DNA of 64,000 bases from Gaertneriomyces semiglobifer (GCA_025558075.1 JAHLKF010000006.1:1-64000), one strand, 5' to 3'; shown: positions 1 through 9,370, counted from the first letter of the stretch. The notes: generated by a model from the sequence alone, not told the origin. Translations and numbers: made by a program.

Positions 1-959
1 GTCACATGAGATGAGGTCGCGTCGATGTGGGGTTGATTCGGCCCGTAGGAACGTTCGTACAATACGGTAGTGCCAATGGAACCCGCTCCCCATCCCAAGG
101 ATTTAAAACGCATGGGGCCTGCCGCACCATAACCTGTAGGACGTTCCCGCACTCGAATCATCATCTGTCGCATGCTTCTGTGTCTCACAAATGCTTGGAT
201 ACGTAAAGGAACAAAGGGGCGGTGCATCAATGTACGATCATCGCCCGATTCGTCCAAAATAAACTCATCGTCATCCTCGTCGTCTTCCTCTTCTTGCATC
301 GTTGATGGCGCATCTTCCGACCATGTCGAATCTTGCGAATGAATCGATTCCGAGTCAATGCCGCTACCTTCTTCCAGAGTCGATGTAACATGTTGTACAG
401 TGCGTTCTGCAATGTGTAATGAAAGATCCTGATCATAGTAATTGCAAAGAATGTTACAAGGGGAGTAATCAGCATTATTCCGAAACTGATAAACACAGTA
501 CTGCAGTGTCGTATCAAAGATGTCGTCGACGAAATTTCGTTCTTCACGAGTAATTTCAAAAGCGGCTCCGGCGACAAGGTGTAAGATGTTGAATGTTCGA
601 AACGTTTGGTGAATCATGGTGAATGTAGAGACTTTATCCACGGTGTGAAGACCCCTGACGAACCGTCGAAAAAACCATCTTAACAACGGTTGGCTGATGG
701 CTACCAGTCTAGCAGCCTCTGCAATCGCATGTCCTTTCAACATTGTCAACACAGTGTATTGCAGAACACGTTCCCTCAGCTCTGGTGGTAATCGTTGGGT
801 AAGAACCTTTTGAACTTTAACGTCGTCCAACGTATCTTCATTCCAATGGATGCCGGTAAACATTTGCATCTCAAAGCGGCCGTCTTTTGTGACATTTTCA
901 ATCTTGAATATCCGTCCATGACGACCGTGTAGTACTTGTACGTTTTCTTCGACAGTCAT
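1..959 (-). CDS. Unknown protein with F-box-like N-terminal segment, 3' end outside window
   Basis: An uninterrupted minus-strand frame of 319 codons runs from an ATG at 957-959 to the left edge without a stop, so the C-terminus is missing. I do not recognise the family. Visible features: a short N-terminal region, then an LPPELRERVLQY stretch near residue 57 that resembles the start of an F-box (the neighbouring divergent gene has LPVELRKLIF), a helical middle part, a strongly acidic run near residues 225-240, and a basic/Gly-rich region after it. No membrane segment or signal peptide is seen. It is head-to-head with the gene at 1039 and the two probably share a promoter. The F-box reading rests on one motif only; the frame itself is convincing from its length. 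Confidence 0.6.
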   Translation of the reverse strand, partial: MTVEENVQVLHGRHGRIFKIENVTKDGRFEMQMFTGIHWNEDTLDDVKVQKVLTQRLPPELRERVLQYTVLTMLKGHAIAEAARLVAISQPLLRWFFRRFVRGLHTVDKVSTFTMIHQTFRTFNILHLVAGAAFEITREERNFVDDIFDTTLQYCVYQFRNNADYSPCNILCNYYDQDLSLHIAERTVQHVTSTLEEGSGIDSESIHSQDSTWSEDAPSTMQEEEDDEDDDEFILDESGDDRTLMHRPFVPLRIQAFVRHRSMRQMMIRVRERPTGYGAAGPMRFKSLGWGAGSIGTTVLYERSYGPNQPHIDATSSHV

Positions 960-1038
960 TGTTACATGTTGGTTTTTCCATTTCACAAACTCTACTCTTT
1001 TTATATGCACCTCATAATAGCAATCTCCTCAACCTGCC
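960..1038. promoter_or_regulatory. Short divergent intergenic region with TATA-like sequence
   Basis: Only 79 bp separate the two divergent start codons. Around 998-1006 the sequence ctttttatatgc reads TATA-like on both strands (TATAAAAAG on minus, TTATAT on plus), roughly 35-45 bp from each ATG. A bidirectional promoter is inferred from the geometry. Confidence 0.4.
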
Positions 1039-1560
1039 ATGCCAGCGACTTTTGACGATCTTCCTGTGGAGCTTCGAAAACTCATTTTCGGGATCCGCGC
1101 CAAAGACCATATAAATGATCGTATTCGGACCTTCGAGAAGCTTTTTACTGGACGACGTTTGCGCACCAATTTTAGAACCCATCTTGCTCGAAGCATTGGT
1201 CCCATGGGAAGCTTGTTAGGTCCTGTTCTCGATGAACGAACATATGTCACCAAGTTAGGAGGTTCGTGTCTTCGGCGTCGTCGCTATCAAACCTATGTGA
1301 TTCTCGAAGGTTCTGATAAGCCAAGATTGCTCTACGAGGTGGAACTTCACTTTAAGTCTGGTGCACCTCCAGGACACTTACAATATCAACCTCAAGTCTA
1401 TTGGCTATTTTGTGCGATATGCGTGTCCCGTTCTGTCGCCTTCATCATGGACTGTGGTCATGACAATCTCCGTGCCTGCTATGGTGAGGTATTGCTTGCG
1501 GAGATGGCCTGGCAGCGCTTTGTCAAAGAATGTTTGTCAGAGTACAACCTGACTATTTAA
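1039..1560 (+). CDS. Unknown 173-aa protein with F-box-like N-terminus
   Basis: Single-exon frame of 173 codons beginning with ATG just inside the shared promoter and ending TAA. Residues 7-18 read DLPVELRKLIFG, the L-P-x-E-[LI] pattern with which many F-boxes begin; the rest has no motif I recognise. Four cysteines lie in the last third and there is no clear membrane helix. If the F-box call is right it would be an SCF ubiquitin-ligase substrate adaptor, but the typical 40-residue F-box is not fully visible. The same LPxEL motif in the divergent neighbour suggests the two may be diverged relatives. Confidence 0.55.
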   Translation: MPATFDDLPVELRKLIFGIRAKDHINDRIRTFEKLFTGRRLRTNFRTHLARSIGPMGSLLGPVLDERTYVTKLGGSCLRRRRYQTYVILEGSDKPRLLYEVELHFKSGAPPGHLQYQPQVYWLFCAICVSRSVAFIMDCGHDNLRACYGEVLLAEMAWQRFVKECLSEYNLTI

Positions 1561-1894
1561 TAAATGACTGCGTTGGGTAATACCTCTCAAAATATTCCAA
1601 AACCTTCTATGAGTTTCCATATACGACACGAGAGTGTCCGAAACTCTCTGTGGCTGTGTGGCGTACTATGAGTCACGCTCTTCCGATCCCCTGGGTCGCA
1701 CGCACAATCCAAACTCTATTTCTTTCATGAAACTTTCATAACATTCATTGATTTCCTTTCTTTTCCTTCAAAACATGCTTTCCCCGAAATCTATGCAATT
1801 TATCCGAAATCTATGAAATCTACTCCGCTTCCGCACCCACTTTTGCGTTATCGATACCGAAAAAGGTGTTACAAACTATCATACCCCCTTCTCT
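1561..1894. other. Intergenic, no gene seen
   Basis: About 330 bp of AT-rich, T-tract-rich sequence between the gene ending at 1560 and the copia 3' LTR remnant. I see no frame, RNA gene or repeat in it. Confidence 0.5.
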
Positions 1895-1951
1895 CGCGCC
1901 CTGGTTAGGGTATCCCTATGACGTGTATGTCACCGGGACCCCCTTACAACA
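1895..1951 (-). repeat. 3' LTR remnant (57 bp)
   Basis: The plus-strand sequence ending ttacaaca at 1951 matches the end of the LTR at 6941 base for base back to 1895, where homology stops abruptly. On the element's own strand this is the start of U3 (TGTTGTAAGGGGG...). The remaining ~220 bp of the LTR are absent. Confidence 0.85.
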
Positions 1952-1962
1952 CTCCCCCCTCG
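1952..1962 (-). other. Polypurine tract
   Basis: On the minus strand CGAGGGGGGAG lies directly against the TGTTG of the 3' LTR, the standard position of the plus-strand primer. The same tract precedes each LTR of the tandem array. Confidence 0.75.
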
Positions 1963-2011
1963 GTGCATGCACGACATTTCCTGCAAACTGCCCGACACCT
2001 TCAGCAACTGT

Positions 2012-5000
2012 TCAGTGCTTATTGTCAGTGTTCGACATCTTCAGCAGCTTGTCAGCAGTGTCAGGCATTGTCAGCAACCTGTCAGAAGCGTCGGACATAT
2101 GGAGACCCATGCGCGGATGCATGCTGTTCAGAGCAGGAGCGGCTAGAGCCTTGGTAAGTCCATCAGCAAGCTGATTATTGGTGGATACATAGCAGAGAGC
2201 GATTTCCTGGGTCTGATGAACCTTTTCGCGGATGAAATGATGGCGGAGATCAATGTGCTTGGTGCGATTGTGATTAACTGGGTTGTTGACAAGTTTGATG
2301 GCTGCCTGGTTGTCCTCGTACACTGTTAGAGCGCCGTGCGTGTCGGGGCCATGTTCAGTGCCCGGGAGAATGGACTTGTGGGTGTTATTGCGTGGAAAGT
2401 GCTCAAGGAGCGCGATCATCAGTCGACGGAGCCAGACGGCCTCCTTAGCGGCCTCTGCTAACGCAATGTATTCTGCTTCTGCTGTAGATTGCGCCGTGCA
2501 GTTCTGGAGCTTGGATGCCCATGAAATAGCGCCTCCGTTCAAGAGGAAAAGGTACGCCGACGTCGAACGTCGGTTCTCGGCATTTGCAGCGAAATCGGCA
2601 TCAGAATAACCGTGCAATGAACAGTTTGCTCCCCCGTCTCGAGAGCCATAGTGGAGCTTAAGGTTTCGAGTGCCTTTTACATAGCGGAGAACCCGACGTG
2701 CAGCGTTCAGATGCTGTTCAGTGGGTTTCGACAAGAACCGGGACAGTTTGGAGATTGCGAAGGCAAGATCGGGCCGCGTAGCGATGGTAAGGTACATTAA
2801 GCTTCCAATTATTGACTGATAAAGCTTTTGATCGGCCAGGACATCGGTGTCGGACGCAGCGACAAGCGATAAACTTGGCGACAATGGAACAGTGACAGAT
2901 GCGGCATCGACAAGGCCATAGCGAAGGAGCATGTCATCAATGTATTTGCCTTGGTTCAGTGTCAATGTATCGACAGTGCGCGTGACTTCAATGCCGAGAA
3001 TGTACGAAATCTCCCCCATGTCCTCCATCGCGAAACGCCGGGCAAGACCGTCCTTGATGGACCGCATGCGGGCCGTCGTGGAGCAGATGGTGAGGTCATC
3101 GACGTACAGGGCAATGATATCAGGTGTGCCGCCGGCAACGGGACGAATGTACAGCGCGGTGTCGAGAACCGTGGGTTGGAAACCGACGGACTTCAGATAA
3201 GTGTCAAGTGTTTGGTTCCATAAGCGCGGTGACTGCTTTAACCCATAGATCGAACGTAGGAGTTTAACGTACGAACCGTCGGGGAGTTGCATATGGATGT
3301 CGGTGTCGATGACAGCGTTCAGGAATGCCGTGAGGACATCCATTTGATGGATCTCGAGCCGGAAGAGCTGGGCAAGCGCGAGAAGCAGACGCAGGGTGCT
3401 AAACTTGACAACCGGGGCATAGGTTTCATTGAAATCGAGACCCGGGCGCTGGGTAAACCCACGGGCAACAAGGCGGGCCTTATACTTCTTGATGGACCCA
3501 TCCGGGTGATGTTTAATCTTGAAAACCCATTTAGAATCGATGGCATAAGCATCAGACAGCAAGGCGTCGACAGGCATCCACGTCTGATTGTCAAGTAAGG
3601 ACTGGAGCTCTTTATCGATGGCCTGCTGCCAGGCATGACGATCAGGTGAGCGCAGCGCTTGCTTATAAGTGACGGGTTCCCGGGCACGGGGGCCGTCAAG
3701 AGCGGATGCTACTAATGCCTCGACTGTAGGTGCAATCGCCGGGGATTGGTGCTTACGAGCAAAATATTCATCGACAACGGGCAAGCCGTGTAAGTTGAAC
3801 GCATCGTTCCATTCAGGTTCAGAATACCCGACGTACTTAACAAGATATTGATGCTCCCCCGTCGGTGCGATCCGTTCATCAACAATGTACTCGACTTCAA
3901 AGACTTCATCATCGGGAGCGTCGGGAGCAGGATCGACATAGTTGGTTTCATCGAACGTGACGTCGCGGGACCGATGGATGCGCTGTGTCAGGGGATCATA
4001 GAAGCGATAGCCCGTGGAGTCAGTGTACCCTATCAGTTTCATGCGACGGGCCCGGGGTTCGAGCTTTTTGTGGGGACGGCGTTCGACAGGGATATGAACA
4101 TAAGCGTCGGACCACAAGACCCGCAGGTTCGCCACGTCCGCGGGAGAACCGTGCCATTTCTCATATGGAGTTGCATTTCCGATGGCGCGGGACGGGGTGC
4201 GCTGGCGGAGGTAGTTGACAGCAACGACGATTTCCCCCCACAGGTGCTGAGGTATGTGACTTGACAACATGATCGCCCGGGTTTGTGACATTAACGTCTG
4301 ATTATAACGCTCGGCAATGCCGTTTTGTGCGGGAGAGTACGCGTGCGTGGGACGAACCCGGGTGCCGTGCTGCCGGAGATCGCCGACAAGGGCATGACTC
4401 AGATATTCGCCACCGTTGTCGCATTGCAGTTCAAGGATTTTGCATCCATGGAGGTTTTCAGCGTGTTGGCGGAAAGCGTGGAATTCAGCGGGGACATCAT
4501 GTTTATTTTTGATGATGGCGACATGTGCGTATCGAGTAAGTTCGTCGATGAACGTGACAAGGTACGGGCAGTGATCGAGGGTGTCATGCTCGACTGACTG
4601 CACGTCGCTGTGGATGCGGCCGAGGATGCGGGTGGCAGGTTGGGGGTTGTCATGATTGAATGGAGAGCGTCGGGACTTAGCGACGCGACACCCAACGCAG
4701 GTCGCAAGGGTGCCGGGCGCGGAAATGCCGTATGCGCGAAGCGCTAGTTGGAGATTAGCAGCGCTCGGATGACCGAAACGTAGATGCCAGAGCTTAAGAG
4801 TGACAGAGTCGGCAGGACTAGGAGCAGGGTCAGAGAGAGCATGTGAAGTAGGCGTGATATTTGGTGAATAAACAGTGTCATCGACAATCGCAGGTGTCGG
4901 TGGTGTCGACGGTGTCGACTCGGTCGAATTGGTCGATTCTGGTCGATTTGTCGGAAAGTGCTGTGCCACCGTGTCGGACGCATGAAGTTGCTGTGCCATT

Positions 5001-6376
5001 GGAGGCGCAGTGACGGCAGCGGGGGGCGCAGTCACGGACGAATCGTGGGTGTACCGGGATGGGCGACGCGCGGTACGTGCGGACCTGCGGCGGGGATGAC
5101 TGGTGTAGGCTTCATATTCAGCCGGAGAGGCGGTTGTGTACCCGGCAATAAAATAAAGTTTATTGTGACGTATGACATCAGCTACACGCGCACCCGACTT
5201 GCGATGAGTAATCCACCCGGCACTAAGATCAGCCGAGAATTCTAGGGCATAACGGGACTGGGCCAATGACGCGAAGGAGAGCAGGTTCCGCGGACATTCG
5301 GGAGCATAGAGCACGTCAGTAAGCTTAAGTAAACCATGACGTGTATTGATGATTAAAGTTCCCTTGCCGTAGGCAGCACACGTGCCGATGCCGGAGATTT
5401 GTCGGGCCGAGGGAAAAGCTTGAAATTCCGTCAGAAGGAAGCGATCGCGAATGATGCTATGGGTGGCGCCCGAATCGAGAGCGATGGAGTGCGGCGCGTC
5501 ACGATCAGTCGATAAGACAAGGAAGGCCTCGGGATCGGAGTCGGTGTCAGCGTCGGAGTCGGGCGGGGCGGAGTCCTCGTCGTCGTGTGCAAGTTCAGCG
5601 GCATGTGCGGCCGGGCGGGACTGAGCGCGTTTCTTGGCGTCAATGACAAGGGGACAGTCACGAACATAGTGGGTTCCTTGGGTGCAGATGTCACAGGGGC
5701 GGGCCGCCGGCCTGGGACGGCGACGGGGGTGCGTGGCAGCGGCAGCAGCAGCAAAGGCTTCAGGAGTCCGAGGTTTTGTGTATACTGACGCATCCAGGTC
5801 CAGTGCGGCAACTTGTAAGGCGTCGAGGGTCTGGGTGTCAGCGGCAACTCGATTTCGAATGCGGTCACGAACCGAGGGTTTGAGACCGCAGATGTAAGTA
5901 AGGCAAACATCGTCAGAGTCCATGTTCGGCAGGGTTAAGCGAATTTTCTCGAAGGCAGAGTTGTATTCGCCGACGGTGGCGGTTTGGGAGAGATTTCGCA
6001 GGGCAAGGCGTTGCGAGTCCAGATATGCAGCGGGAATGAAACGTTGGTGGAGCGCACGACGGAGGGGGGTCCACTGAGTAATAATATCAGCTTTGGCGGC
6101 AGAGCGGTTCCAGTCTTCGAGCCATGTAAGGGCATGGTCACGAAGGTTGCAGACAGCAACTAAGAAAAGGTCCTCCTCAGCGAGATCGGGGCGTAAGGTG
6201 TGAATCATGCTGATGGAGCGGATGAATGTCAATAGTCGGGGGGTGGCATCCTGGGGATTGCCGTCGAACGGGGTGATTTTCTTAAGCGTGTCGGTTAACA
6301 GTCGTTCAGCGAACAGTGACGGAGGGTTGTCGGGGGCCGAGAATTCCTCCTTGGCACTGCGGGTCGAGCGGGCCAT
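2012..6376 (-). CDS. Ty1/copia gag-pol polyprotein with chromodomain
   Basis: Intact 1454-aa frame from an ATG at 6374-6376. Order: gag (about 30-200, with a TYICGLKP segment more like gypsy-type gag), CCHC zinc knuckle C228-x2-C-x4-H-x4-C241, aspartic protease D301-S-G, pre-integrase zinc finger H531/H536/C560/C563, integrase D591, D653 and E689 (35 residues between the last two), chromodomain about 826-876 (EVEYIVDERI...YLVKYVGYSEPEW), reverse transcriptase with YVDD at 1091-1094, RNase H from about 1254 with DED residues and HIDLRHHF near the end. Protease-integrase-RT-RNase H order makes it Ty1/copia; the chromodomain at the integrase C-terminus is a feature usually found in Ty3/gypsy chromoviruses. 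No stop or frameshift is present, so the protein could still be made, although the 3' LTR is broken. Confidence 0.95.
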   Translation of the reverse strand: MARSTRSAKEEFSAPDNPPSLFAERLLTDTLKKITPFDGNPQDATPRLLTFIRSISMIHTLRPDLAEEDLFLVAVCNLRDHALTWLEDWNRSAAKADIITQWTPLRRALHQRFIPAAYLDSQRLALRNLSQTATVGEYNSAFEKIRLTLPNMDSDDVCLTYICGLKPSVRDRIRNRVAADTQTLDALQVAALDLDASVYTKPRTPEAFAAAAAATHPRRRPRPAARPCDICTQGTHYVRDCPLVIDAKKRAQSRPAAHAAELAHDDEDSAPPDSDADTDSDPEAFLVLSTDRDAPHSIALDSGATHSIIRDRFLLTEFQAFPSARQISGIGTCAAYGKGTLIINTRHGLLKLTDVLYAPECPRNLLSFASLAQSRYALEFSADLSAGWITHRKSGARVADVIRHNKLYFIAGYTTASPAEYEAYTSHPRRRSARTARRPSRYTHDSSVTAPPAAVTAPPMAQQLHASDTVAQHFPTNRPESTNSTESTPSTPPTPAIVDDTVYSPNITPTSHALSDPAPSPADSVTLKLWHLRFGHPSAANLQLALRAYGISAPGTLATCVGCRVAKSRRSPFNHDNPQPATRILGRIHSDVQSVEHDTLDHCPYLVTFIDELTRYAHVAIIKNKHDVPAEFHAFRQHAENLHGCKILELQCDNGGEYLSHALVGDLRQHGTRVRPTHAYSPAQNGIAERYNQTLMSQTRAIMLSSHIPQHLWGEIVVAVNYLRQRTPSRAIGNATPYEKWHGSPADVANLRVLWSDAYVHIPVERRPHKKLEPRARRMKLIGYTDSTGYRFYDPLTQRIHRSRDVTFDETNYVDPAPDAPDDEVFEVEYIVDERIAPTGEHQYLVKYVGYSEPEWNDAFNLHGLPVVDEYFARKHQSPAIAPTVEALVASALDGPRAREPVTYKQALRSPDRHAWQQAIDKELQSLLDNQTWMPVDALLSDAYAIDSKWVFKIKHHPDGSIKKYKARLVARGFTQRPGLDFNETYAPVVKFSTLRLLLALAQLFRLEIHQMDVLTAFLNAVIDTDIHMQLPDGSYVKLLRSIYGLKQSPRLWNQTLDTYLKSVGFQPTVLDTALYIRPVAGGTPDIIALYVDDLTICSTTARMRSIKDGLARRFAMEDMGEISYILGIEVTRTVDTLTLNQGKYIDDMLLRYGLVDAASVTVPLSPSLSLVAASDTDVLADQKLYQSIIGSLMYLTIATRPDLAFAISKLSRFLSKPTEQHLNAARRVLRYVKGTRNLKLHYGSRDGGANCSLHGYSDADFAANAENRRSTSAYLFLLNGGAISWASKLQNCTAQSTAEAEYIALAEAAKEAVWLRRLMIALLEHFPRNNTHKSILPGTEHGPDTHGALTVYEDNQAAIKLVNNPVNHNRTKHIDLRHHFIREKVHQTQEIALCYVSTNNQLADGLTKALAAPALNSMHPRMGLHMSDASDRLLTMPDTADKLLKMSNTDNKH

Positions 6377-6650
6377 CTAAAAGAGAGTGTTATACACAGG
6401 CAAGGTGCAATAAGGGTCAGTTGTCGTTGAACACGGGCAGGGTGTTCAATAAGCAGTTGTCGTTGATCGCAGGCAGGGGGATCAATGGCAGTCGTCGTTA
6501 ATCGCTGGCAGGGGGGATTAACGGTGTCGGGAGCGTCGTATGTCAGGAAAACAGCGTGATCGCTCGGGCAAGTGAGGAATCGTCGGTAACGGGCCGTTCC
6601 ACCCGGAGACTGAAGGGCAGAGGATAAGCAGGTGACAGCTATCGATGCCC

Positions 6651-6663
6651 GGGGCTCATAACC
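6651..6663 (-). other. Primer-binding site, initiator-tRNA-Met half type
   Basis: Directly next to the LTR end the minus strand reads GGTTATGAGCCCC. The first 12 bases are complementary to GGGCTCATAACC, the anticodon stem-loop of fungal initiator tRNA-Met (CAT anticodon in the middle). Copia of Drosophila and yeast Ty5 are known to prime from a cleaved half of initiator tRNA-Met in this way. The initiator tRNA of this organism is not in the window. Confidence 0.7.
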
Positions 6664-6941
6664 TGTTGCAGAGGATCCTGCTGAGGCTCTGGTCCTTCTA
6701 ATAAGCTTATGTGTATTCAAGTCTAAGGTTCTAAGAGTACAGTTGAATGCCCGGCATAAGAGAAACCACCCGACGGAAAAGGTCACGTGTCGGGTGTCAG
6801 GGCACCCAGTCACATGGGTCACGTGCTCATGGGCACATGACGCACGTGTATGCGCTGATATGGATAAGAGCCCATGTCATAGCGCGCGCCCTGGTTAGGG
6901 TATCCCTATGACGTGTATGTCACCGGGACCCCCTTACAACA
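6664..6941 (-). repeat. 5' LTR of copia element (278 bp)
   Basis: Termini TGTTG...CAACA on the element strand. The U3 part contains three CACGTG palindromes within about 85 bp. The LTR matches the four 277-bp LTRs of the tandem array closely, with a few substitutions. It is followed on the element strand by the primer-binding site with no gap. Confidence 0.9.
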
Positions 6942-7426
6942 ACCATGTATATGTATAGGATATGTAGGCCCGGTTGTCCCCAGGAGCTCCGGACGGAGGT
7001 GTGCAGGATATGTAGAAAGTGGCGCTCCTGGGGAGCTCCGGGCGGATGCAAAACTAACCTCCTAGCATTGACCTCCGTCAGGACATCCAGCTTATCTCCG
7101 TAGGAGCTCCATGAGCATACATTTTGTGTGTCCAGCAAAATCATGCAGGGGGACAAAACTTCGCATGTACTGACGTACTCCATTACCTAAGCACTCCCGT
7201 GGGACATCCCCCAGGGTTAGGGGTGTACCATGTCAGCATTCACATGTGGATCATGTGCTAAGGCACACGTGACTTATATGACGGAGGCGGCCAGGAATCT
7301 TAAGCGAACGCCTGTTTACAGGACACGTTGTCTGTGCAGCCCACGGCGCTTCCGTCGCATCAATTCAACAACGAGCAACAACGATCTCATCACCCAGCTT
7401 TGGATATCCGTCGTATCACCGTAGCT
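6942..7426. other. Non-coding stretch with repeated GGAGCTCC motifs
   Basis: No convincing gene. The palindrome GGAGCTCC occurs three times (near 6981, 7033 and 7106), twice followed by GG[AG]CGGA, and ggatatgtag occurs twice, so part of this looks like a short degenerate duplication. Confidence 0.35.
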
Positions 7427-7737
7427 TTTGGAGAACGTTCCTAAAGGTTCAGATGATGGGACAAGGGGGCCGAGACTAGTCTTGCTCTCCCTTGCCCTGG
7501 CATGGTGGTCCGCCATAACTGCACATGTCCGATCACTGGGTTTGCTGTATCAGTGCTCAAGTGATTGCAAAAGCTATTGGGTTGCGTGAACTTTGGAGAA
7601 TGTTCCTAAAGGTTCAGATGATGGGACAAGGGGGCCGAGACTAGTCTTGCTCTCCCTTGCCCTGGCATGGTGGTCCGCCATAACTGCACATGTCCGATCA
7701 CTGGGTTTGCTGTATCAGTGCTCAAGTGATTGCAAAG
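7427..7737. repeat. Direct duplication of about 146 bp, period 165 bp
   Basis: The segment starting ttggagaacgttcc at 7428 recurs from 7593 as ttggagaatgttcc and the two run together, essentially identical, through gtgattgcaaa. About 20 bp of different sequence separates the copies. Neither copy holds a frame that looks coding. The near identity implies a recent duplication. Confidence 0.85.
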
Positions 7738-8041
7738 TTCATTGGGTGATGAGATTGCATGTGCACTAGTCAAGTTTCTACGTTTTGGTGAGTTACGCTT
7801 CAGTACAACTCCGGCGACGAAACTGAAGTGATGACCCCGGCGAAGGTTCCACCAAGCAGCTGTTGTTGAGGTAAAGCTAGCGTGCGAGAGACGAGGAGAA
7901 GAGAGACTGGTTTGATCTACCGATGTGGTGATAGTATTGTACTAATTACGATGATTACTCATCGAAATACCTCCGTTGGTTACTACCACAATCGACTTGA
8001 CTTTCAAAAGTTCATTATCGCCAAACAGGACCTCGAACAGA

Positions 8042-8732
8042 ATGCCTCGGCCGCAACGTCCAAAGCAGAAAACACGTCCTCCAACACTACGACGCTCGCT
8101 CGAGAAAACCCCGCCCTGGCAAGCGCCTGTGAACGACAACGTTTATCAGGAACAGCCGACACCGAAAAGCGAACGATGAGAAACGTAACGTACATTGAAC
8201 CATTTTTTGGCATTTTACTTATTGGCGGTTTGGTTGTCGTGAGTGTGCCGCTGGTTGATGCGTTCGCATCCTATGCGCCAGGGTTGAAGCGGAAGTCCCA
8301 CGAACTTGAAAGCGAGGACGACGGTACCGCCGTCGAAGACAATGACGTCGCCCGCCCAGTAAGCCGGACAGGCCACCATGATCGTCCTCTCACCGAAGAG
8401 CAACGGGAATCAAGTCCTGGATGCAACAGCAGGATGTAAATCCTGATTGCCTGGCTACCCATCGAGTGCTGCTTGCAAACGTTCCAAATTGGTTGACGAA
8501 ACTGATGGTCGAACTGGAGAGCACCATCGATGATGCCAGTGAGGAGATAAGGACAGTATCATATGTGATGGTTTTAACCATCGTTTGCTGCGCAGGACAA
8601 CAACTCTTGTTGTTGGTAACCACCGACGCTGAAATGGATATCTTGACTCATCTGCGTGGTTTGAGCCCGGCAGATTGTGAACACCTATTCAACATTTTGC
8701 AACAAAAACAATTTGAAACAAACAGCAATTGA
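8042..8732 (+). CDS. Probable spliced gene, unknown function
   Basis: Three consecutive exons can be read with consistent phase: one ending at 8358, then 8433-8538 and 8596-8732 (TGA). The introns 8359-8432 (gtaagc...gcagcag) and 8539-8595 (gtgagg...gcgcag) have good splice sites and keep frame. The C-terminal part ends LTHLRGLSPADCEHLFNI followed by a Gln-rich tail. The 5' part is uncertain: a basic, Pro-rich start (MPRPQRPKQKTR) at 8042 is attractive, but the intron joining it to the acidic ESEDDGTAVEDND exon cannot be fixed. I do not recognise the protein. Confidence 0.45.
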
Positions 8733-8821
8733 ATGATCTACTGTCATTCTACTCCTTATCCTGGCGGTGGTTTACACGGCTGCTTTCCTTTGATCCGGTG
8801 ATGAAGGAAGAATGGCAGGAA

Positions 8822-9053
8822 ATGTACCGCGAATGCCGTGGTCAAGTATGGTATGCTGGAGCTGTAGGGTAGGGTAAATCATCGAGAAAAAGCTAGAGGA
8901 GCCCAATGGTATTTTGTCTAGTACGTCTACTACTAGTAACTCACAGTGACCGCCATTTGAGCTTGAGCGTTAGACGGCGATGGTGACGTAGCTCACTCCA
9001 GAAAAACCATAGAAGTACCATACTTGGCCACGGCATTCGCAGTACAATTGGAG
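8822..9053. repeat. Imperfect inverted repeat, arms about 33 bp
   Basis: The arm near 8822-8856 (gcgaatgccgtggtcaagta) recurs as its reverse complement near 9014-9053 (tacttggccacggcattcgc) with a few mismatches; about 160 bp lie between. The interior has no gene. The arrangement resembles a small foldback or MITE-like element, but no target duplication could be confirmed. Confidence 0.6.
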
Positions 9054-9069
9054 ACTGGAAGCGCTAGCA

Positions 9070-9370
9070 GTCCGCAGCTCTACAGTTGTTTTTGGGGGTA
9101 TGCACGTCAGGAACGTCTTGCGCGCAGTCCGTCTGCACCGAATAATGACGGTATCTCCGTCAAAAAAGGTCCGCTTGCTTTAAAAGTGAGAATACAGGTA
9201 GATCTTACCTTGCTGAATAGACCGCAAGCAGTTCACAGCTCAACTGTTGTTTTGGAGGTATGCATGTCACGAACGGTGTCGGTCTGAAAAGCGCCAATAA
9301 GTGTGTCAAGAACTGTTCGTTTGCCTCAAAAACAAGTGCCACATGTAGATCTCACCTTGCTGAATAAGAC
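9070..9370. repeat. Diverged tandem duplication, period about 165 bp
   Basis: Two adjacent copies share ordered blocks: agttgtttttgggggtatgca / ctgttgttttggaggtatgca, then tagatcttaccttgctgaata / tagatctcaccttgctgaata. Between blocks the copies differ substantially, so the duplication is old. No coding potential is evident. Confidence 0.6.

Larger units (their letters stand above)
1895..6941 (-). mobile_element. Ty1/copia retrotransposon with intact gag-pol and truncated 3' LTR
   Basis: Element read on the minus strand: 5' LTR 6664-6941, primer-binding site 6651-6663, one long gag-pol frame 6376-2012, polypurine tract 1952-1962, then only the first 57 bp of the 3' LTR (1895-1951). The 57 bp are identical to the matching part of the 5' LTR, which suggests a recent insertion, but the truncated LTR prevents a target-site-duplication check and would block normal cDNA completion. 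It is a relative, not the source copy, of the tandem units at 49.4-63.1 kb: those share its LTR and pol but differ at many residues. Confidence 0.9.

Noticed and set aside
3740..4300. Plus-strand frames across the copia element as host genes
   Set aside because: They are antisense to intact integrase and RT domains with conserved catalytic residues.
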